64,000 bases of DNA from Siphonodentalium dalli. Lineage: Eukaryota; Mollusca; Scaphopoda; Gadilida; Siphonodentaliidae. The position numbers and the translations under genes were made by a program. Location of the stretch: NCBI GenBank assembly GCA_032622095.1, contig CP136069.1, positions 189,587,122 through 189,651,121 on the forward strand. The letters run 5' to 3'. Numbering within the stretch: the stretch's first letter is position 1; every line of letters starts with the position of its first letter. This document shows, piece by piece, positions 1-11,800 of this stretch. The notes beneath the pieces are model-generated. The model did no database searches and was not told the DNA's origin. It saw nothing but the letters and a program-made list of their open reading frames with translations.

Positions 1-345
1 TGTTTGATGAACTCCGTAATGTTATACAATTTGTTTGATGAACTCCGTAATGTTATTCAATTTGTTTGATGGACTCCATAATGTTATACAATGTGTTTGA
101 TGAACTCCGTAATGTTATACAATTTGTTTGATGAACTCCGTAATGTTATACAATTTGTTTGATGGACTCCATAATGTTATACAATGTGTTTGATGAACTC
201 CGTAATGTTATACAATTTGTTTGATGAACTCCATAATGTTATACAATTTGTTTGATGAACTCCGTAATGTTATACAATTTGTTTGATGAACTCCATAATG
301 TTATACAATTTGTTTGATGAACTCCGTAATGTTATACAATTTGTT
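1..345. repeat. R-type satellite block left of the insert
   Basis: This stretch holds eleven monomers, mostly GATGAACTCC with CCGTAATG or CCATAATG. Two GATGGACTCC monomers (at 68 and 161) are each followed by an AATGTG end. The order of variants matches 19014-19358 monomer by monomer: the GATGGA monomers lie at 19081 and 19174, both exactly 19,013 bp downstream. The block is therefore the left arm of a long-range duplicate whose right arm resumes at 481. Confidence 0.93.
339..345. repeat. Left target-site duplication, ATTTGTT
   Basis: The last seven satellite bases before the insert are ATTTGTT, and the same seven bases recur at 474-480 just after it. The paralogous locus has this heptamer once (19352-19358). 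This is what a target-site duplication made on insertion would look like. The heptamer is part of the satellite monomer, so a slightly different true length cannot be excluded. Confidence 0.8.
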
Positions 346-365
346 AGGATAGGATAGGATAGGAT
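346..365. repeat. (AGGAT)4 microsatellite
   Basis: There are four perfect AGGAT units, equal to (ATCCT)4 on the minus strand. They sit directly against the left target duplication. In the proposed orientation they form the 3' tail of the insert. Pentanucleotide tails of this sort accompany some non-LTR retroelements and SINEs. The position at one exact end of the insert argues against a chance microsatellite. Confidence 0.93.
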
Positions 366-367
366 AT

Positions 368-373
368 TTTATT
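368..373 (-). promoter_or_regulatory. AATAAA polyadenylation-like motif in the insert
   Basis: The + strand reads TTTATT, which is AATAAA on the minus strand, two bases before the ATCCT tail. Its place just upstream of the terminal simple repeat fits the 3' end of a retroposed transcript. In AT-rich DNA this hexamer is common by chance, so it supports orientation only weakly. Confidence 0.4.
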
Positions 374-387
374 TGCAATACACATAT

Positions 388-401
388 CTATTATATAATA
401 G
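388..401. other. Perfect 14-bp palindrome in the insert
   Basis: CTATTATATAATAG is its own reverse complement, and the symmetry stops at both flanking bases. It lies in the AT-rich middle of the insert. It could be a low-complexity coincidence or a hairpin within the original element. No function can be assigned. Confidence 0.85.
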
Positions 402-441
402 TGGCGAACATTATGGAAAATTATGTCGTATATTGTGGGAG

Positions 442-475
442 ATGGCATAGTCTGGCAAGACTGTCTTCCTGCCAT
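442..475. other. Nested inverted repeats at one end of the insert
   Basis: ATGGCA (442-447) pairs with TGCCAT (470-475). Inside it AGTC (449-452) pairs with GACT (459-462) across the loop TGGCAA. The outer arm includes the first two bases of the right target duplication (AT at 474-475), so only the first four pairs lie wholly within the insert. On the minus strand this would be a hairpin at the 5' end of the element. It could reflect structure of the parent RNA or be chance. Confidence 0.55.
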
Positions 476-480
476 TTGTT
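474..480. repeat. Right target-site duplication, ATTTGTT
   Basis: This is the second copy of the heptamer ending at 345. From 481 (TGATGAACTCC) the array continues in exactly the register it would have had without the insert, as the 18,878-bp alignment to 19359 onward shows. Confidence 0.8.
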
Positions 481-1036
481 TGATGAACTCCGTAATGATA
501 AACAATTTGTTTGATGAACTCCGTAATATTATACAATTTGTTTGATGAACTCCGTAATATTATACAATTTGTTTGATGAACTCCATAATATTATACAATT
601 TGTTTGATGAACTCCATAATATTATACTATTTGTTTGATGAACTCCGTAATGTTATACAATTTGTTTGATGAACTCCATAATATTATACTATTTGTTAGA
701 TGAACTCCGTAATGTTAAACAATTTGTTTGATGAACTCCGTAATGTTATACAATTTATTTGATGAACTCCGTAATGTTATACAATTTGTTTGATGAACTC
801 CATAATATTATACTATTTGTTTGATGAACTCCGCAATGTTATACAATTTGTTTGATGAACTCCGTAATGTTATACAATTTGTTTGATGAACTCCATAATA
901 TTATACTATTTGTTTGATGAACTCCGTAATGTTAAACATTTTGTTTGATGAACTCCGTAATGTTATACAATTTGTTTGATGAACTCCATAATATTATACT
1001 ATTTGTTTGATGAACTCCATAATATTATACTATTTG
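481..1036. repeat. S-type satellite block, first copy
   Basis: Monomers here carry AATATTATAC, ATTATACTATTTG and GTTAAAC in place of GTTATACAATTTG. Rare private variants (TTAGATG at 696, CCGCAATG at 831) recur exactly 18,878 bp downstream at 19574 and 19709, so this block and 19359-19980 are paralogues. Short versions of the S motif precede most P blocks further right. Confidence 0.85.
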
Positions 1037-1935
1037 TTTGATGAACTCCGTAATGTTATACAATACATTTGATGAACTCCATAATATTATACAATTTGTT
1101 TGATGAACTCCGTAATGTTATACAATTTGTTTGATGAACTCCGTAATGTTATGCAATGTGTTTGATGGACTCCATAATGTTATACAATTTGTTTGATGAA
1201 CTCCATAATGTTATACAATTTGTTTGATGAACTCCATAATGTTATACAATTTGTTTGAAAAACTCCATAATGTTATACAATGTGTTTGATGAACTCCATA
1301 ATGATATACAATGTGTTTGATGAACTCTGTAATGTTATACAATTTGTTTGATGAACTGCGCAATGTTATGCAATGTGTTTGATGGACTCCATAATGTTAT
1401 ACAATTTGTTTGATGAACTCCATAATGTTATACAATTTGTTTGATGAACTCCATAATGGTATACAATTTGTTTGAAAAACTCCATAATGTTATACAATGT
1501 GTTTGATAAACTCCGTAATGATATACAATGTGTTTGATGAACTCCGTAATGTTATACAATTTGTTTGATGAACTCCGTAATATTATACAATTTGTTTGAT
1601 GAACTCCGTAATGTTATACAATTTGTTTGAAAAACTCCATAATGATATACAATGTGTTTGATGAACTCCGTAATGTTATACAATTTGTTTGATGAACTCC
1701 GTAATGTTATACAATTTGTTTGATGAACTCCGTAATGATATACAATTTGTTTGATGAACTCCGTAAAGTTATACAATTTGTGTGATGAACTCCGTAATGT
1801 TATAAAATTTGTTTGATGAACTCCGTAATGTTATACAATTTGTTTAATGAACTACATAATGTTATACAATTTGTTTGATGAACTCCGTAATGTTATACAA
1901 TTTGTTTGATGAACTCCGTAATGTTATACAGTATG
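1037..1935. repeat. P-type satellite block, first copy
   Basis: GATGAACTCC monomers are mixed with GAAAAACTCC, GATATAC, ACTGCGCAATG and, near the end, GTTTAATGAACTAC. GATATAC replaces GTTATAC at intervals of three monomers near 1640-1740, removing a TAA on the minus strand and opening a spurious 74-codon frame (1552-1776). The same arrangement recurs 18,878 bp downstream and in most later P blocks. No gene is present. Confidence 0.85.
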
Positions 1936-3061
1936 TTTGATAAACTCAATAATGTTAAACAATTTGTTTGATAAACTCCGTAATGTTACTCAATTTGTTT
2001 GATAAACTCCGTAATGTTATACAATATGTTTGATAAACTCAATAATGTTATACAATTTGTTTGATACACTCCGTAATGTTACTCAATTTGTTTGATAAAC
2101 TCTCGTAATGTTATACAATATGTTTGATAAACTCCATAATGTTATACAATTTGTTTGATAAACTCCGTAATGTTACTCAATTTGTTTGATAAACTCCGTA
2201 ATGTTATACAATATGTTTGATAAACTCAATAACGTTATACAATTTGTTTGATACACTCCGTAATGTTACTCAATTTGTTTGATAAACTCTCGTAATGTTA
2301 TACAATATGTTTGATAAACTCCATAATGTTATACAATTTGTTTGATAAACTCAATAATGTTATACAATTTGTTTGATAAACTCCATAATGTTATACAATT
2401 TGTTTGATGAACTCCGTAATGTTATACAATTTGTTTGATGAACTCCGTAATGTTATACAATTTGTTTGAAAAACTCCATAATGATATACAATGTGTTTGA
2501 TGAACTCCGTAATGTTATACAATTTGTTTGATGAACTCCGTAATGTTATACAATTTGTGTGATGAACTCCGTAATGTTATACAATTTGTTTGATGAACTC
2601 CGTAATGTTATACAATTTGTGTGATGAACTCCGTAATGTTATACAATTTGTTTAATGAACTACATAATGTTATACAATTTGTTTGATGAACTCCGTAATG
2701 TTATACAATTTGTTTGATGAACTCCGTAATGTTATACAATATGTTTGATAAACTCAATAATGTTATACAATTTGTTTGATAAACTCCGTAATGTTACTCA
2801 ATTTGTTTGATAAACTCCGTAATGTTTTACAATATGTTTGATAAACTCAATAATGTTATACAATTTGTTTGATACACTCCGTAATGTTACTAAATTTGTT
2901 TGATAAACTCTCGTAATGTTATACAATATGTTTGATAAACTCCATAATGTTATACAATTTGTTTGATAAACTCCATAATGTTATACAATTTGTTTGATAA
3001 ACTCCGTAATGTTATACAATTTGTTTGATGAACTCCGTCATGTTACACAATTTGTTTGATG

Positions 3062-5730
3062 AACTCCATAATGTTATACAATTTGTTTGATGAACTCCGT
3101 AATGTTATACAATTTGTTTGATGAACTCCATAATATTATACAATTTGTTTGATGAACTCCATAATGTTATACAATTTGTTTGATACACTCCGTAATGTTA
3201 CTCAATTTGTTTGATAAACTCTCGTAATGTTATACAATATGTTTGATAAACTCCTTAATGTTATACAATTTGTTTGATAAACTCAATAATGTTATACAAT
3301 TTGTTTGATAAACTCCGTAATGTTATACAATATGTTTGATAAACTCAATAATGTTATACAATTTGTTTGATACACTCCGTAATGTTACTCAATTTGTTTG
3401 ATAAACTCTCGTAATGTTATACAATATGTTTGATAAACTCCATAATGTTATACAATTTGTTTGATACACTCCGTAATGTTACTCAATTTGTTTGATAAAC
3501 TCTCGTAATGTTATACAATATGTTTGATAAACTCCATAATGTTATACAATATGTTTGATAAACTCAATAATGTTATACAATTTGTTTGATACACTCCGTA
3601 ATGTTACTCAATTTGTTTGATAAACTCTCGTAATGTTATACAATATGTTTGATAAACTCCATAATGTTATACAATTTGTTTGATAAACTCAATAATGTTA
3701 TACAATTTGTTTGATGAACTCCGTAATGTTATACAATTTGTTTGATGAACTCCGTAATGTTATACAATTTGTTTGATGAACTCCGTAATGTTATACAATT
3801 TGTTTGATGAACTCCATAATGTTATACAATTTGTTTTATGAACTCCATAATGTTATACAATTTGTTTGATACACTCCGTAATGTTACTCAATTTGTTTGA
3901 TAAACTCTCGTAATGTTATACAATATGTTTGATAAACTCCATAATGTTATACAATTTGTTTGATACACTCCGTAATGTTACTCAATTTGTTTGATAAACT
4001 CTCGTAATGTTATACAATATGTTTGATAAACTCCATAATGTTATACAATTTGTTTGATAAACTCAATAATGTTATACAATTTGTTTGATACACTCCGTAA
4101 TGTTACTCAATTTGTTTGATAAACTCTCGTAATGTTATACAATATGTTTGATAAACTCCATAATGTTATACAATTTGTTTGATAAACTCAATAATGTTAT
4201 ACAATTTGTTCGATACACTCCATAATGTTATACAATATGTTTGATAAACTCAATAATGTTATACAATTTGTTTGATACACTCCGTAATGTTACTCAATTT
4301 GTTTGATAAACTCCATAATGTTATACAATTTGTTTGATACACTCCGTAATGTTACTCAATTTGTTTGATAAACTCTCGTAATGTTATACAATATGTTTGA
4401 TAAACTCCATAATGTTATACAATTTGTTTGATAAACTCCATAATGTTATACAATTTGTTTGATAAACTCCATAATGTTATACAATATGTTTGATAAACTC
4501 AATAATGTTATACCATTTGTTTGATACACTCCGTAATGTTACTCAATATGTTTGATAAACTCTCATAATGTTATACAATATGTTTGATAAACTCCATAAT
4601 GTTATACTATTTGTTTGATACACTCCGTAATGTTACTCAATTTGTTTGATAAACTCAATAATGTTATACAATTTGTTTGATACACTCCGTAATGTTACTC
4701 AATTTGTTTGATAAACTCCATAATGTTATACAATTTGTTTGATACACTCCGTAATGTTACTCAATTTGTTTGATAAACTCTCGTAATGTTATACAATATG
4801 TTTGATAAACTCCATAATGTTATACAATTTGTTTGATAAACTCCATAATGTTATACAATTTGTTTGATAAACTCAATAATGTTATACAATATGTTTGATA
4901 AACTCAATAATGTTATACAATTTGTTTGATACACTCCGTAATGTTACTCAATTTGTTTGATAAACTCTCGTAATGTTATACAATATGTTTGATAAACTCC
5001 ATAATGTTATACAATTTGTTTGATAAACTCAATAATGTTATACAATTTGTTTGATAAACTCCGTAATGTTATACCATATGTTTGATAAACTCAATAATGT
5101 TATACAATTTGTTTGATACACTCCGTAATGTTACTCAATTTGTTTGATAAACTCTCGTAATGTTATACAATATGTTTGATAAACTCCATAATGTTATACA
5201 ATTTGTTTGATAAACTCAATAATGTTATACAATTTGTTTGATAAACTCCGTAATGTTATACAATTTGTTTGATGAACTCCGTAATGTTACACAATTTGTT
5301 TGATGAACTACGTAATGTTATACAATTTGTTTGATGAACTCCATAATATTATACAATTTGTTTGATGAACTCCATAATGTTATACAATTTGTTTAATGAA
5401 CTACATAATGTTATACAATTTGTTTGATGAACTCCGTAATGTTATACAATATGTTTGATAAACTCAATAATGTTATACAATTTGTTTGATAAACTCCGTA
5501 ATGTTACTCAATTTGTTTGATAAACTCCGTAATGTTATACAATATGTTTGATAAACTCAATAATGTTATACAATTTGTTTGATACACTCCGTAATGTTAC
5601 TCAATTTGTTTGATAAACTCTCGTAATGTTATACAATATGTTTGATAAACTCCATAATGTTATACAATTTGTTTGATAAACTCAATAATGTTATACAATT
5701 TGTTTGATACACTCCGTAATGTTACTCAAT
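3062..5730. repeat. 2,710-bp tandem duplication, copy 1
   Basis: This copy matches 5772-8440 at a constant offset of 2,710 bp. Shared rare variants include ATACCATATG (5071 and 7781) and GATGAACTACG (5302 and 8012). The offset equals 87 monomers if 13 of them are the 32-bp form. A few private differences (for example CTCCTTAATG near 3252) show the copies have since diverged slightly. Confidence 0.9.
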
Positions 5731-5771
5731 TTGTTTGATAAACTCCGTAATGTTATACAATATGTTTGATA

Positions 5772-8440
5772 AACTCCATAATGTTATACAATTTGTTTGA
5801 TGAACTCCGTAATGTTATACAATTTGTTTGATGAACTCCATAATATTATACAATTTGTTTGATGAACTCCATAATGTTATACAATTTGTTTGATACACTC
5901 CGTAATGTTACTCAATTTGTTTGATAAACTCTCGTAATGTTATACAATATGTTTGATAAACTCCATAATGTTATACAATTTGTTTGATAAACTCAATAAT
6001 GTTATACAATTTGTTTGATAAACTCCGTAATGTTATACAATATGTTTGATAAACTCAATAATGTTATACAATTTGTTTGATACACTCCGTAATGTTACTC
6101 AATTTGTTTGATAAACTCTCGTAATGTTATACAATATGTTTGATAAACTCCATAATGTTATACAATTTGTTTGATACACTCCGTAATGTTACTCAATTTG
6201 TTTGATAAACTCTCGTAATGTTATACAATATGTTTGATAAACTCCATAATGTTATACAATATGTTTGATAAACTCAATAATGTTATACAATTTGTTTGAT
6301 ACACTCCGTAATGTTACTCAATTTGTTTGATAAACTCTCGTAATGTTATACAATATGTTTGATAAACTCCATAATGTTATACAATTTGTTTGATAAACTC
6401 AATAATGTTATACAATTTGTTTGATGAACTCCGTAATGTTATACAATTTGTTTGATGAACTCCGTAATGTTATACAATTTGTTTGATGAACTCCGTAATG
6501 TTATACAATTTGTTTGATGAACTCCATAATGTTATACAATTTGTTTCATGAACTCCATAATGTTATACAATTTGTTTGATACACTCCGTAATGTTACTCA
6601 ATTTGTTTGATAAACTCTCGTAATGTTATACAATATGTTTGATAAACTCCATAATGTTATACAATTTGTTTGATACACTCCGTAATGTTACTCAATTTGT
6701 TTGATAAACTCTCGTAATGTTATACAATATGTTTGATAAACTCCATAATGTTATACAATTTGTTTGATAAACTCAATAATGTTATACAATTTGTTTGATA
6801 CACTCCGTAATGTTACTCAATTTGTTTGATAAACTCTCGTAATGTTATACAATATGTTTGATAAACTCCATAATGTTATACAATTTGTTTGATAAACTCA
6901 ATAATGTTATACAATTTGTTTGATACACTCCATAATGTTATACAATATGTTTGATAAACTCAATAATGTTATACAATTTGTTTGATACACTCCGTAATGT
7001 TACTCAATTTGTTTGATAAACTCCATAATGTTATACAATTTGTTTGATACACTCCGTAATGTTACTCAATTTGTTTGATAAACTCTCGTAATGTTATACA
7101 ATATGTTTGATAAACTCCATAATGTTATACAATTTGTTTGATAAACTCCATAATGTTATACAATTTGTTTGATAAACTCCATAATGTTATACAATATGTT
7201 TGATAAACTCAATAATGTTATACCATTTGTTTGATACACTCCGTAATGTTACTCAATATGTTTGATAAACTCTCGTAATGTTATACAATATGTTTGATAA
7301 ACTCCATAATGTTATACTATTTGTTTGATACACTCCGTAATGTTACTCAATTTGTTTGATAAACTCAATAATGTTATACAATTTGTTTGATACACTCCGT
7401 AATGTTACTCAATTTGTTTGATAAACTCCATAATGTTATACAATTTGTTTGATACACTCCGTAATGTTACTCAATTTGTTTGATAAACTCTCGTAATGTT
7501 ATACAATATGTTTGATAAACTCCATAATGTTATACAATTTGTTTGATAAACTCCATAATGTTATACAATTTGTTTGATAAACTCAATAATGTTATACAAT
7601 ATGTTTGATAAACTCAATAATGTTATACAATTTGTTTGATACACTCCGTAATGTTACTCAATTTGTTTGATAAACTCTCGTAATGTTATACAATATGTTT
7701 GATAAACTCCATAATGTTATACAATTTGTTTGATAAACTCAATAATGTTATACAATTTGTTTGATAAACTCCGTAATGTTATACCATATGTTTGATAAAC
7801 TCAATAATGTTATACAATTTGTTTGATACACGCCGTAATGTTACTCAATTTGTTTGATAAACTCTCGTAATGTTATACAATATGTTTGATAAACTCCATA
7901 ATGTTATACAATTTGTTTGATAAACTCAATAATGTTATACAATTTGTTTGATAAACTCCGTAATGTTATACAATTTGTTTGATGAACTCCGTAATGTTAC
8001 ACAATTTGTTTGATGAACTACGTAATGTTATACAATTTGTTTGATGAACTCCATAATATTATACAATTTGTTTGATGAACTCCATAATGTTATACAATTT
8101 GTTTAATGAACTACATAATGTTATACAATTTGTTTGATGAACTCCGTAATGTTATACAATATGTTTGATAAACTCAATAATGTTATACAATTTGTTTGAT
8201 AAACTCCGTAATGTTACTCAATTTGTTTGATAAACTCCGTAATGTTATACAATATGTTTGATAAACTCAATAATGTTATACAATTTGTTTGATACACTCC
8301 GTAATGTTACTCAATTTGTTTGATAAACTCTCGTAATGTTATACAATATGTTTGATAAACTCCATAATGTTATACAATTTGTTTGATAAACTCAATAATG
8401 TTATACAATTTGTTTGATACACTCCGTAATGTTACTCAAT
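5772..8440. repeat. 2,710-bp tandem duplication, copy 2
   Basis: This is the second copy of the segment at 3062-5730. It carries private changes such as ACACGCCG near 7830. After 8440 it continues with CTCTCG where copy 1 has CTCCG, which marks the end of the alignable stretch. Confidence 0.9.
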
Positions 8441-8894
8441 TTGTTTGATAAACTCTCGTAATGTTATACAATATGTTTGATAAACTCCATAATGTTATAC
8501 AATTTGTTTGATAAACTCCATAATGTTATACAATTTGTTTGATGAACTCCGTATGGTTATACAATTTGTTTGATGAACTCCATTATGTTATACAATTTGT
8601 TTGATGAACTCCGTAATGTTATACAATGTGTTTGATGAACTCCATAATGTTATACAATTTGTTTGATGAACTCCATAATATTATACAATTTGTTTGATGA
8701 ACTCCGTAATGTTATACAATTTGTTTGATGAACTCCGTATGGTTATACAATTTGTTTGATGAACTCCATTATGTTATACAATTTGTTTGATGAACTCCGT
8801 AATGTTATACATTTTGTTTGATGAACTCCATAATGTTATACAATTTGTTTGATGAACTGCGTAATGTTATACAATTTGTTTGATGAACTCCATA

Positions 8895-11800
8895 ATGTTA
8901 TACAATTTGTTTGATGAACTGCGTAATGTTATACAATTTGTTTGATGAACTCCATAATGTTATACAATTTGTTTGATGAACTCCATAATGTTATACAATT
9001 TGTTTGATGAACTCCATAATGTTATACAATTTGTTTGATGAACTCCATAATGTTATACAATTTGTTTGATGAACTCCATAATGTTATACAATTTGTTTGA
9101 TGAACTCCATAATGTTATACAATTTGTTTGATGAACTTCATAATGTTATACAATTTGTTTGATGAACTCCATAATGTTATACAATTTGTTTGATGAACTC
9201 CGTAATGTTATGCAATGTGTTTGATGAACTCCGTAATGTTATACAATTTGTTTGATGAACTCCATAATGTTATACAATTTGTTTGATGAACTCCGTAATG
9301 TTATACAATTTGTTTGATGAACTCCATAATGTTATACAATTTGTTTGATGAACTCCATAATGTTATACAATTTGTTTGATGAACTCCGTAATGTTATACA
9401 ATTTGTTTGATGAACTCCATAATGTTATACAATTTGTTTGATGAACTCCATAATGTTATACAATTTGTTTGATGAACTCCATAATGTTATACAATTTGTT
9501 TGATGAACTCCGTAATGTTATACAATTTGTTTGATGAACTCCATAATGTTATACAATTTGTTTGATGAACTCCATTATGTTATACAATTTGTTTGAAAAA
9601 CTCCGTAATGTTATACAATGTGTTTGATGAACTCCGTAATGTTATACAATTTGTTTGATGAACTCCGTAATGTTATACAATTTGTTTGATGAACTCCATA
9701 ATGTTATACAATTTGTTTGATGAACTCCATAATGTTATACAATTTGTTTGATGAACTCCATAATGTTATACAATTTGTTTGATGGACTCCATAATGTTAT
9801 ACAATTTGTTTGATGGACTCCATAATGTTATACAATTTGTTTGATGAGCTCCATAATGTTATACAATTTGTTTGAAAAACTTCATAATGTTATACAATGT
9901 GTTTGATGAACTCCGTAATGATATGCAATGTGTTTGATGAACTCCGTAATGTTATACAATTTGTTTGATGAACTCCATAATGTTATACAATTTGTTTGAT
10001 GAACTCCATAATGTTATACAATTTGTTTGATGAACTCCGTAATGATATACAATTTGTTTGATGAACTCCGTATGGTTATACAATTTGTTTGATGAACTCC
10101 ATTATGTTATACAATTTGTTTGATGAACTCCGTGATGTTATACAATTTGTTTGATGAACTCCATAATGTTATACAATTTGTTTGATGAACTCCATAATGT
10201 TATACAATTTGTTTGATGAACTCCGTAATGTTATACAATTTGTTTGATGAACTCCGTAATGTTATGCAATGTGTTTGATGGACTCCATAATGTTATACAA
10301 TGTGTTTGATGAACTCCGTAATGTTATACAATTTGTTTGATGAACTCCATAATGTTATACAATTTGTTTGATGAACTCCATAATGTTATACAATTTGTTT
10401 GATGAACTCCGTAATGTTATGCAATGTGTTTGATGGACTCCATAATGTTATACAATGTGTTTGATGAACTCCGTATGGTTATACAATTTGTTTGATGAAC
10501 TCCATTATGTTATACAATTTGTTTGATGAACTCCGTAATGTTATGCAATGTGTTTGATGGACTCCATAATGTTATACAATGTGTTTGATGAACTCCGTAA
10601 TGTTATACAATTTGTTTGATGAACTCCATAATGTTATACCATTTGTATGATGAACTCCATAATGTTATACAATTTGTTTGATGAACTCCGTAATGTTATA
10701 CAATTTGTTTGATGAACTCCGTAATGTTATGCAATGTGTTTGATGGACTCCATAATGTTATACAATGTGTTTGATGAACTCCCTAATGTTATACAATTTG
10801 TTTGATGAACTCCATAATGTTATACAATTTGTTTGATGAACTCCGTAATGTTATACAATTTGTTTGATGAACTCCGTAATGTTATGCAATGTGTTTGATG
10901 GACTCCATAATGTTATACAATTTGTTTGATGAACTCCGTAATGTTATACAATTTGTTTGATGAACTCCATAATGTTATACAATTTGTTTGATGAACTCCA
11001 TAATGTTATACAATTTGTTTGATGAACTCCATAATGTTATACAATTTGTTTGATGAACTCCATAATGTTATACAATTTGTTTGATGAACTCCATAATGTT
11101 ATACAATTTGTTTGATGAACTCCATAATGTTATACAATTTGTTTGATGAACTCCGTAATGTTATGCAATGTGTTTGATGAACTCCGTAATGTTATACAAT
11201 TTGTCTGATGAACTCCATAATGTTATACAATTTGTTTGATGAACTCCATAATGTTATACAATTTGTTTGATGAACTCCGTAATGTTATACAATTTGTTTG
11301 ATGAACTCCATAATGTTATACAATTTGTTTGATGAACTCCATAATGTTATACAATTTGTTTGATGAACTCCATAATGTTATACAATTTGTTTGATGAACT
11401 CCGTAATGTTATACAATTTGTTTGATGAACTCCATAATGTTATACAATTTGTTTGATGAACTCCATAATGTTATACAATTTGTTTGAAAAACTCCATAAT
11501 GTTATACAATGTGTTTGATGAACTCCGTAATGTTATACAATTTGTTTGATGAACTCCGTAATGTTATACAATTTGTTTGATGAACTCCATAATGTTATAC
11601 AATTTGTTTGATGAACTCCATAATGTTATACAATTTGTTTGATGAACTCCATAATGTTATACAATTTGTTTGATGGACTCCATAATGTTATACAATTTGT
11701 TTGATGGACTCCATAATGTTATACAATTTGTTTGATGAGCTCCATAATGTTATACAATTTGTTTGAAAAACTCCATAATGTTATACAATGTGTTTGATGA

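Larger units (their letters stand above)
346..473 (-). mobile_element. 128-bp retroposon-like insertion in the satellite
   Basis: This is the only non-satellite DNA in the window. It is bounded by 7-bp direct repeats. Relative to the uninterrupted paralogue at 19 kb the net gain is 135 bp (alignment offset 19,013 on the left, 18,878 on the right), which equals 128 bp plus the 7-bp duplication. Read on the minus strand it starts GGCAGGAAGACAG and ends with GCAAATAAAATATCC running into four ATCCT units. An AATAAA motif followed by a short simple-repeat tail next to a target duplication is typical of the 3' end of a SINE or a 5'-truncated LINE. No internal Pol III boxes or reverse transcriptase motif were identified, and it is too short to be autonomous. 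The family is not identified. The alternatives are a MITE with poor terminal inverted repeats or filler DNA from break repair. Confidence 0.72.
1936..8540. repeat. Q-type satellite block with P islands
   Basis: Most monomers are GATAAACTC or GATACACTCC. GATACACTCC monomers end in GTTACTC and are followed by the 32-bp CTCTCG monomer and then GATAAACTCC with CATAATG. Short GATGAACTCC islands interrupt near 2405-2735, 3025-3180, 3710-3860, 5270-5450, 5800-5890, 6420-6570 and 7980-8160. A 2,710-bp tandem duplication covers most of the block. No coding sequence is seen. Confidence 0.88.

Noticed and set aside
346-365. Telomeric repeat (TTAGG-type) at the insert edge
   Set aside because: The unit is AGGAT repeated four times, not TTAGG or TTAGGG; only one TTAGG occurs, at the junction with the satellite. 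It is better read as a simple-repeat tail.
370-473. Short open frames on the minus strand of the insert as a coding remnant
   Set aside because: Frames of about 17 to 35 codons can be read, but in 128 bp this is expected by chance and no reverse transcriptase or other protein motif is recognisable.
346-473. Terminal inverted repeats that would make the insert a DNA transposon (MITE)
   Set aside because: The ends (AGGATAGGAT and the reverse complement of the other end, GGCAGGAAGA) share only a loose purine-rich resemblance, and one end is a pure pentanucleotide repeat.
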